From Lentihominibacter excrementipullorum (lineage in GTDB: Bacteria > Bacillota > Clostridia > Peptostreptococcales > Anaerovoracaceae): a DNA stretch of 5,034 nucleotides. Shown here in pieces: positions 1 through 3,223 of the stretch (positions are counted from its first letter, which is position 1; each line of letters starts with the position of its first letter). The notes beneath the pieces were generated by a model that saw only the letters and a list, made by a program, of their open reading frames with translations, did not search any database and was not told the DNA's origin. The stretch covers positions 1 to 5,034 of the forward strand of contig DVOB01000196.1 in NCBI GenBank assembly GCA_018713975.1. The letters run 5' to 3'. Position numbers and translations under genes: made by a program.

Positions 1-470
1 AAAACAAAGTTAAGGTAAATATAGAAAAGATCGTCGAGAACAGAGGGATGCAAGACCTTATTCTCGATGTTATCGTGCCTACCGAGGACAGAGTAGAGGT
101 GAAGAATGGGCAGCGAAAGGTCAAGACGAGAAAGATATTCCCCGGATATGTCCTCGTAAAGATGATAGTGACCAATGAATCCTGGTATCTTGTGAGAAAT
201 ACACAAGGAGTCACGGGATTTGTAGGACATGGCTCGGACCCTATTCCTCTTACGAAGGAAGAAGTAAGGAGAATGGGAATAGAGAAAATATATATAGATC
301 TCGATATAGATGTTGGTGATACTGTAAAGGTCATCAACGGACCGTTCGAGAATTTCATGGGCGTTGTTGAAGAGGTCAACATGGAGAAGCAGACGCTGAA
401 GGCGAAGGTATCCATGTTCGGAAGAGATACGCCTGTGGAACTGGATTTCGCTCAGGTCGATAAGATCTAG
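1..470 (+). CDS. nusG: Transcription termination/antitermination factor NusG (5' partial)
   Basis: NusG binds the RNA polymerase clamp, affects pausing and elongation, and through its KOW domain contacts Rho or ribosomal protein S10. The reading frame is open from the window edge: bases 3-47 encode NKVKVNIEKIVENRG, matching the conserved NusG helix that precedes the internal Met at 48. That Met is therefore not the start. About 155 residues are visible; NusG is usually 170-180 aa, so roughly 15-25 N-terminal residues (the WYVVHTYSGYE part) lie off the window. Recognisable blocks are the NGN-domain segments RKIFPGYVLVKM, WYLVRNTQGVTGFVG and PIPLTKEEV, then a C-terminal KOW motif (GDTVKVINGPFENFMGVVEEV) ending in VELDFAQVDKI. 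It lies 107 nt upstream of rplK, the usual arrangement in Firmicutes (secE-nusG-rplKAJL). No defect is seen in the visible part. Confidence 0.97.
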   Translation, partial: NKVKVNIEKIVENRGMQDLILDVIVPTEDRVEVKNGQRKVKTRKIFPGYVLVKMIVTNESWYLVRNTQGVTGFVGHGSDPIPLTKEEVRRMGIEKIYIDLDIDVGDTVKVINGPFENFMGVVEEVNMEKQTLKAKVSMFGRDTPVELDFAQVDKI

Positions 471-485
471 AGCAACGGTGTATGT

Positions 486-530
486 AACAGAGCTTATCGC
501 CGGCCTCATGCCGGAAGATGCGGCTTTGTT
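486..530 (+). promoter_or_regulatory. Predicted structured leader stem-loop upstream of rplK
   Basis: This is an interrupted long hairpin in the nusG-rplK gap. The outer helix pairs 486-493 (AACAGAGC) with 523-530 (GCTTTGTT), 8 bp with one G-U. A middle helix pairs ATC 496-498 with GAT 517-519. An apical helix pairs CCGGC 500-504 with GCCGG 510-514 around the loop CTCAT. The internal loops are asymmetric (UU against GCG; G against AA), as often seen in protein-binding RNAs. No T-tract follows, so it is not an intrinsic terminator. A role in control of rplKA by L1 or L11 is inference; a simple mRNA-stability element is the alternative. Confidence 0.45.
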
Positions 531-538
531 CCAATATC

Positions 539-557
539 GATCCCCTGTGGGGAAATC
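539..557 (+). promoter_or_regulatory. Short stable hairpin just before the rplK ribosome binding site
   Basis: CCCC (542-545) pairs with GGGG (549-552) around a UGU loop. Outer GAT (539-541) can pair with ATC (555-557) if AA is bulged. It ends 6 nt before the rplK Shine-Dalgarno (AAAGGAG, 564-570), so it could insulate that site from, or couple it to, the larger upstream hairpin. The function is unknown. Confidence 0.35.
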
Positions 558-577
558 AGGAAGAAAGGAGAGAAAAA

Positions 578-1003
578 ATGGCAAAGAAGATTGAAGGCTA
601 TATCAAGCTTCAGATCCCTGCCGGAAATGCTAATCCAGCGCCGCCTGTAGGACCGGCTTTAGGTCAGCATGGTGTCAACATCATGGATTTCTGCAAGCAG
701 TTCAACGCTAAAACGCAAGATCAGCCGGGAATGATAATCCCTGTAGTGATCACTGTGTATGCAGATCATTCATTCTCATTCATCTGTAAGACACCGCCTG
801 CAGCTGTACTGCTCAAGAAAGCGGCGGGACTCGATTCAGCATCCGGTGAACCTAACAAGACTAAGGTCGCAACGCTGACCAGAGCGCAGGCTGAAGAGAT
901 AGCCAAGACAAAGATGCCTGACCTCAATGCCGCAAGCCTCGAGGCAGCGACGGAAATGATCAAGGGCACAGCAAGAAGCATGGGAATAGTTATTGAAGAT
1001 TAG
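578..1003 (+). CDS. rplK: Ribosomal protein L11 (uL11)
   Basis: L11 binds the GTPase-associated centre of 23S rRNA with L10 and the L12 stalk. It modulates elongation factor action and, in many bacteria, RelA activation. The chosen start gives 141 aa, the normal family length, beginning MAKKIEGYIKLQIPAG. AAAGGAG at 564-570 sits 7 nt before the ATG. The in-frame ATG at 518 would add 20 residues with no homology to L11 and would run through the leader hairpins, so it is rejected. The N-terminal domain (about 1-70) contains PAPPVGPALGQHGVNIMDFCK and IPVVITVY. The C-terminal RNA-binding domain (about 71-141) contains KTPPAAVLLKKAAG, GEPNKTKVATLTRAQ and KMPDLNA, and ends with the family signature GTARSMGIVIED. 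The proline-rich N-terminal motif bound by thiostrepton-type antibiotics looks intact. It is 71 nt upstream of rplA and probably cotranscribed with it. Confidence 0.98.
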   Translation: MAKKIEGYIKLQIPAGNANPAPPVGPALGQHGVNIMDFCKQFNAKTQDQPGMIIPVVITVYADHSFSFICKTPPAAVLLKKAAGLDSASGEPNKTKVATLTRAQAEEIAKTKMPDLNAASLEAATEMIKGTARSMGIVIED

Positions 1004-1007
1004 CAGA

Positions 1008-1062
1008 CGGTGGGAGACCGGACGGCTGTCGATGAGGCGCGCGGCTGGTCGTTAGAACCACG
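1008..1062 (+). promoter_or_regulatory. Candidate ribosomal protein L1 binding site (23S L1-stalk mimic) before rplA
   Basis: The rplK-rplA gap starts with GGTGGGAGACC (1009-1019) and ends with GGTCGTTAGAACCAC (1047-1061). GTGG 1010-1013 can pair with CCAC 1058-1061, and GACC 1016-1019 with GGTC 1047-1050. Between them lies an asymmetric loop, GA against GUUAGAA. From memory, the base of the L1 stalk in bacterial 23S rRNA has the same order: GGUGG, GA, a short helix, then a G/A-rich strand and ACCACC. L1 is known to repress the L11-L1 operon in E. coli by binding mRNA that imitates its rRNA site. The rplA Shine-Dalgarno (GAGGAGG, 1062-1068) directly abuts the closing strand, so occupancy could block rplA initiation. 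The assignment is inference from this resemblance. Confidence 0.6.
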
Positions 1063-1074
1063 AGGAGGAAAGAA

Positions 1075-1770
1075 ATGCCTAAGAGAGGAAAGAAATATCA
1101 GGATTCCGTAAAGGAATATGATAAAACTGAATTATACGATGTAGAAGACGCTATGGACATCGTAGTGAAGACGTCGAAGGCAAAGTTTGACGAGACGGTC
1201 GAGCTGCACGCCAGACTGGGTGTCGATGGAAGACATGCGGACCAGCAGGTAAGAGGAGCCATAGTTCTCCCTCACGGTGTAGGAAAGACCAAGACAGTTC
1301 TTGTCTTTGCCAAAGGTCCTAAGGCTACTGAAGCCGAAGAGGCCGGCGCGGATTTCGTTGGAGCCGAGGAAATGGCTCAGAAAATCCAGAGCGAAGGCTG
1401 GTTCGATTTCGATGTAGTTATCGCGACTCCGGATATGATGGGCGTCGTAGGACGACTCGGTAAGCTGCTGGGGCCTAAGGGCCTGATGCCGAACCCGAAG
1501 TCCGGTACGGTCACCATGGATGTTGCCAAGGCCATAGAAGAAGTTAAGGCCGGTAAGGTAGAGTATCGTCTCGACAAGGCCAACATAATCCATACGCCTA
1601 TAGGTAAGACTTCATTCGGAAAGGAAAAGCTGACTGATAATTTCAACGCTATAATGGGAGCTATCATAAAGGCCAAGCCGGCATCGGCGAAGGGCCAGTA
1701 TCTCAAGAGCGTAGTAGTTTCGTCGACTATGGGTCCGGGAGTCAAGATCAACGCCATGAAACTGGGCTAG
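1075..1770 (+). CDS. rplA: Ribosomal protein L1 (uL1)
   Basis: L1 forms the mobile L1 stalk that helps release deacylated tRNA from the E site. In many bacteria it is also a translational repressor of its own operon. The product is 231 aa, the normal length. GAGGAGG at 1062-1068 is 6 nt before the ATG. Domain I is made from the two ends (about 1-67 and 160-231) and domain II from the middle. Clear landmarks are KFDETVELHARLGVD (38-51), RHADQQVRGAIVLPHGVGKT (53-72), the signature GKLLGPKGLMPNPKSGTV (129-146), and YRLDKANIIHTPIGK (164-178). A small peculiarity is Gly52 in LGVDGRHADQQ, where bacterial L1 usually has Pro or Lys/Arg. It lies between rplK and rplJ as part of the stalk-protein cluster. 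The RNA element immediately before it suggests autogenous control. Confidence 0.98.
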   Translation: MPKRGKKYQDSVKEYDKTELYDVEDAMDIVVKTSKAKFDETVELHARLGVDGRHADQQVRGAIVLPHGVGKTKTVLVFAKGPKATEAEEAGADFVGAEEMAQKIQSEGWFDFDVVIATPDMMGVVGRLGKLLGPKGLMPNPKSGTVTMDVAKAIEEVKAGKVEYRLDKANIIHTPIGKTSFGKEKLTDNFNAIMGAIIKAKPASAKGQYLKSVVVSSTMGPGVKINAMKLG

Positions 1771-1797
1771 TTGAAACAAAACAAAAAAGAATATAAT
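1771..1797 (+). promoter_or_regulatory. Possible sigma-A promoter for rplJL
   Basis: TTGAAA (1771-1776) starts immediately after the rplA stop. A perfect TATAAT follows at 1792-1797 with a 15-bp A-rich spacer, shorter than the ideal 17. Transcription would start at about 1803-1806, inside the first bases of the L10 leader. That would trim the 5' edge of the aptamer, which argues for caution. A separate rplJ promoter is known in E. coli. Chance occurrence in A/T-rich DNA is the alternative. Confidence 0.4.
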
Positions 1798-1800
1798 AGG

Positions 1801-1858
1801 CCGTAGACAGCGGGAGGATGGACCGTAAGGAATATCCTTAATGTATTCCCGCCGAGGT
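1801..1858 (+). promoter_or_regulatory. L10 leader (binding site for the L10-L12 complex)
   Basis: This matches the widespread r-protein L10 leader upstream of rplJ. It has the conserved CCGNAGACAGC entry (1801-1811) and GCCGAGGT exit (1851-1858). A stem pairs GCGGGA (1810-1815) with TCCCGC (1847-1852), and an apical hairpin pairs TAAGGA (1826-1831) with TCCTTA (1835-1840). GA at 1806-1807 facing GA at 1854-1855 fits the kink-turn that L10(L12)4 recognises. In Bacillus subtilis this leader controls rplJL by transcription attenuation, and an attenuator hairpin follows here at 1876-1907. Bases 1801-1814 can alternatively pair with 1878-1891 (13 of 14 positions, three wobbles), which would be the antiterminator. 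Protein binding would hold the aptamer fold and allow termination. Confidence 0.88.
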
Positions 1859-1875
1859 ACAATGTAAATACATTT

Positions 1876-1907
1876 GCCTTGCTGCCTGCGGACAGCAGGG
1901 CTTTTTT
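1876..1907 (+). terminator. L10-leader attenuator (intrinsic terminator)
   Basis: GCCTTGCTG (1876-1884) pairs with CAGCAGGGC (1893-1901), 9 bp with one G-U, around an 8-nt loop. Six T residues (1902-1907) follow. It lies between the L10 leader and rplJ, about 100 nt before the start codon, and so is placed to stop transcription when L10-L12 is in excess. A small AATGTA/TACATT hairpin (1861-1874) separates it from the aptamer. Its 5' arm overlaps the sequence that can pair with the aptamer strand, as expected for a two-state switch. Confidence 0.88.
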
Positions 1908-1919
1908 ATAGAGTACCTT

Positions 1920-1935
1920 AAACGCCATGGCGTCT
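1920..1935 (+). repeat. 16-nt intergenic repeat, copy 1 (before rplJ)
   Basis: AAACGCCATGGCGTCT here matches AAACACCGTGGCGTCT at 2496-2511 at 14 of 16 positions. This copy contains a perfect 12-bp palindrome, ACGCCATGGCGT (1922-1933). Its right part is the 5' arm of the 1926-1954 hairpin. The role is unknown. Confidence 0.5.
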
Positions 1936-1977
1936 TTTAACGAGAGACGTCATGATGATTGCCTCTGGCAATCGATC
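1926..1977 (+). promoter_or_regulatory. Two tandem hairpins between the attenuator and the rplJ ribosome binding site
   Basis: In hairpin A, CATGGCGTCTTT (1926-1937) pairs with AGAGACGTCATG (1943-1954), 12 bp with two G-U wobbles and a 5-nt loop. In hairpin B, GATTGCC (1957-1963) pairs perfectly with GGCAATC (1967-1973) around UCU; GAT 1954-1956 can add three pairs with ATC 1975-1977 if G1974 is bulged. They are not followed by T-tracts and lie 10 nt before the rplJ Shine-Dalgarno. They are not part of the usual L10 leader. Possible roles, all inferred, are transcript processing or stability, or a second translational control point. Confidence 0.55.
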
Positions 1978-1986
1978 AAATCTATG

Positions 1987-1993
1987 AAAGGAG
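1987..1993 (+). promoter_or_regulatory. Ribosome binding site deciding the rplJ start
   Basis: AAAGGAG lies 11 nt before the ATG at 2005, a rather long spacing. The only other nearby in-frame ATG (1984) overlaps the upstream edge of this site and could not use it, nor could the ATG at 1927. Another ATG (1995-1997) is out of frame. The family N-terminus (KEAYKQKQVIIDEIK) also supports 2005. Confidence 0.75.
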
Positions 1994-2004
1994 AATGCGC
2001 GGTA

Positions 2005-2496
2005 ATGAAAGAAGCTTACAAACAAAAGCAAGTAATAATCGACGAGATAAAAGATAAGTTTGAAAGAGCAGCATCAGTCGTAGTCATCGACTATATCGGC
2101 ATTACGGTAGCGGAAGCTGATGAGATGAGAAAAAAGCTTCGTGAAGCCGATGTGGACTATACTGTTTACAAGAATACTCTGGTAAACAGAGCCATCGAAG
2201 GTACTGAATACGAAGCTATAAAAGACATCCTTGCGGGACCGAGCGGATTTGCTTTCAGCTATGATGATGCGACAGCTCCTGCGAGAGTGCTGAATGGCGC
2301 TATCAAGGAGTACAATAAGATGGAGTTTAAAGGCGGTATCGTGGAAGGCGAATACTACGACAAAGAAGGCCTTCAGAAGCTGGCTTCGATACCATCGAGA
2401 GATACGCTCATTTCCAAATTTATGGGAAGCATTCAGTCTCCAGTGGCCAACTTCGCGAGAGTTGTGGCACAGATCGCGGAGCAGAAGGAAGCGTAA
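2005..2496 (+). CDS. rplJ: Ribosomal protein L10 (uL10)
   Basis: L10 anchors the L12 dimers to 23S rRNA next to L11, forming the base of the stalk. As L10(L12)4 it binds its own leader mRNA. The product is 163 aa from the ATG at 2005, close to the usual 165-175. The N-terminal RNA-binding globular domain has VVVIDYIGITVAEADEMRKK (25-44), VDYTVYKNTLVNRAI (50-64), a GPSGFAF block (78-84) and GGIVEGEYY (110-118). The C-terminal helix (about 133-163, ending VAQIAEQKEA) is the L12-binding tail and is fairly short. One oddity is Ile31 in DYIGITV, where most bacteria have Arg or Lys (DYRGLTV) in a region that contacts RNA. It is controlled by the L10 leader and attenuator upstream and is followed 72 nt later by its partner rplL. 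Confidence 0.97.
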   Translation: MKEAYKQKQVIIDEIKDKFERAASVVVIDYIGITVAEADEMRKKLREADVDYTVYKNTLVNRAIEGTEYEAIKDILAGPSGFAFSYDDATAPARVLNGAIKEYNKMEFKGGIVEGEYYDKEGLQKLASIPSRDTLISKFMGSIQSPVANFARVVAQIAEQKEA

Positions 2497-2511
2497 AACA
2501 CCGTGGCGTCT
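2496..2511 (+). repeat. 16-nt intergenic repeat, copy 2 (before rplL)
   Basis: AAACACCGTGGCGTCT starts at the last base of the rplJ stop codon and matches 1920-1935 at 14 of 16 positions. The 3' end of the element runs into the rplJ-rplL hairpin, just as copy 1 runs into the hairpin before rplJ. The two differences (A2500, G2503) break the palindrome present in copy 1. Confidence 0.5.
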
Positions 2512-2533
2512 GTCCGGCAAATGGCTGGACGGG
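2509..2533 (+). promoter_or_regulatory. rplJ-rplL intergenic hairpin
   Basis: GTCCGGC (2512-2518) pairs with GCTGGAC (2524-2530), 7 bp with one G-U and loop AAATG. Weaker pairs (2509-2511 with 2531-2533) extend it to 10 bp. No T-tract follows directly, so it is not a good terminator. L12 is needed in four to six copies per L10, so a processing or stabilising hairpin at this junction would be plausible, but this is inference. Confidence 0.45.
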
Positions 2534-2568
2534 AAAGTTGTTTAAAATTTGTGTAAAGGAGAAAAAAG

Positions 2569-2937
2569 ATGAACAAGGATCAAATTATAGAAGCTATAAA
2601 AGAGATGTCCGTTTTAGAGCTGAACGAGCTGGTTAAAGCTTGTGAGGAAGAATTTGGCGTATCAGCTGCAGCAGGTGTAGTTGTAGCGGCTGCAGACGGC
2701 GGCGCAGCAGGCGGCGGCGAAGAGCAGAGCGAATTCACTGTAGTGCTGAAGGAAGTTGGCGCTGAGAAGATCAAGGTAATCAAGGCTGTAAGAGAAATCA
2801 CAGGTCTGGGTCTTAAGGAAGCCAAAGAGCTGGTTGACGGAGCTCCTTCCAATGTTAAGGAAGGCTGCGAAAAGGCTGAAGCAGAGGGCTTCAAGGCACA
2901 GCTGGAAGAAGTTGGTGCAGTTGTTGAACTCAAATAA
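2569..2937 (+). CDS. rplL: Ribosomal protein L7/L12 (bL12)
   Basis: L12 forms the flexible multi-copy stalk that recruits and activates translational GTPases (EF-Tu, EF-G, IF2, RF3). The product is 122 aa, the typical length, with AAAGGAG (2555-2561) 7 nt before the ATG. Residues 1-33 form the dimerisation domain that binds L10 (MNKDQIIEAIKEMSVLELNELV). Residues 34-53 form a short hinge of Ala, Gly and Val. Residues 54-122 form the factor-binding domain, with EFTVVLKEVGAEKIKVIKAVRE and the conserved ITGLGLKEAKELVDGAP (77-93), ending VVELK. Two cysteines (25 and 100) are present; L12 in many species has none or few. It is the last gene before a strong terminator, so rplJ and rplL appear to end the transcription unit here. 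Confidence 0.98.
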   Translation: MNKDQIIEAIKEMSVLELNELVKACEEEFGVSAAAGVVVAAADGGAAGGGEEQSEFTVVLKEVGAEKIKVIKAVREITGLGLKEAKELVDGAPSNVKEGCEKAEAEGFKAQLEEVGAVVELK

Positions 2938-2973
2938 GCCGGATCCGCTATTTGCTGTGTGACATTTGCGAAT

Positions 2974-3028
2974 AAGAGATCGGAACTATATTGCGCGATA
3001 CAGGGCGCAGGAGGTTCCGATCTTTTTT
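2974..3028 (+). terminator. Strong intrinsic terminator after rplL
   Basis: GATCGGAAC (2978-2986) pairs perfectly with GTTCCGATC (3014-3022). The A-rich flank before it (2974-2977) can extend into the T-run. An inner helix pairs TGCGC (2992-2996) with GCGCA (3005-3009). Six T residues (3023-3028) follow. It lies 36 nt after the rplL stop and should end the r-protein transcript. It separates the r-protein genes from the permease, which has its own promoter. Confidence 0.93.
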
Positions 3029-3149
3029 ATTTGTATGGCTCAAAACAGATCCTGCCCATAAGATTATCATATTATATCGAGAGTGAAAGCGGAGAAAAGG
3101 GGCATCTGATATTTATTGACGCTGATAAGGAGCGAAAATTCGAAAAATA

Positions 3150-3177
3150 TTGAAATTTCCGCAAAGAGTTGTATAAT
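3150..3177 (+). promoter_or_regulatory. Sigma-A promoter of the permease gene
   Basis: TTGAAA (3150-3155) and a perfect TATAAT (3172-3177) are separated by 16 bp. An A/T-rich tract upstream (about 3135-3149) could act as an UP element. The expected transcription start is near 3183-3185, about 40 nt before the chosen permease start. It follows the rplL terminator, as expected for an independent unit. The stretch 3029-3149 holds nothing else I can recognise. Confidence 0.8.
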
Positions 3178-3223
3178 GTAGGGAGAAATGATCTGCGCGT
3201 ATCTTATTGAAAAGGAGGGTGAG

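Noticed and set aside
48..470. Met at 48 as the start of nusG
   Set aside because: The frame is open to the left edge and encodes conserved NusG sequence (NKVKVNIEKIVENRG) before this Met; the gene is truncated by the window.
446..486. Promoter between nusG and rplK
   Set aside because: TATGTA at 481-486 is a weak -10 and no convincing -35 lies at the right distance.
518..577. Longer rplK from the ATG at 518
   Set aside because: The extra residues do not resemble L11, there is no ribosome binding site before 518, and the stretch contains leader hairpins; the ATG at 578 has an excellent site.
1132..1757. Two long minus-strand open frames within rplA
   Set aside because: They are antisense shadows of a highly conserved gene, without ribosome binding sites or protein-like features.
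1927..2004. Longer rplJ from the ATG at 1927 or 1984
   Set aside because: 1927 lies inside a strong hairpin with no Shine-Dalgarno. 1984 precedes the AAAGGAG. Neither extension resembles L10.
2538..2550. Promoter directly before rplL
   Set aside because: A/T-rich TTGTTT and TTAAAATT are too close together and do not form a spaced -35/-10 pair.
2580..2933. 117-codon minus-strand frame opposite rplL
   Set aside because: Its Ser/Ala/Pro/Thr-rich composition is the antisense image of the Ala/Gly/Glu-rich rplL; nothing else supports it.
2959..3153. 64-codon open frame after rplL
   Set aside because: It spans the intrinsic terminator and the -35 box, lacks an ATG at its 5' end and a ribosome binding site, and has no recognisable protein features.
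3188..3223. Longer permease from the ATG at 3188
   Set aside because: It would lie only a few bases after the predicted transcription start with no proper ribosome binding site; the ATG at 3224 has AAAGGAGG at good spacing.
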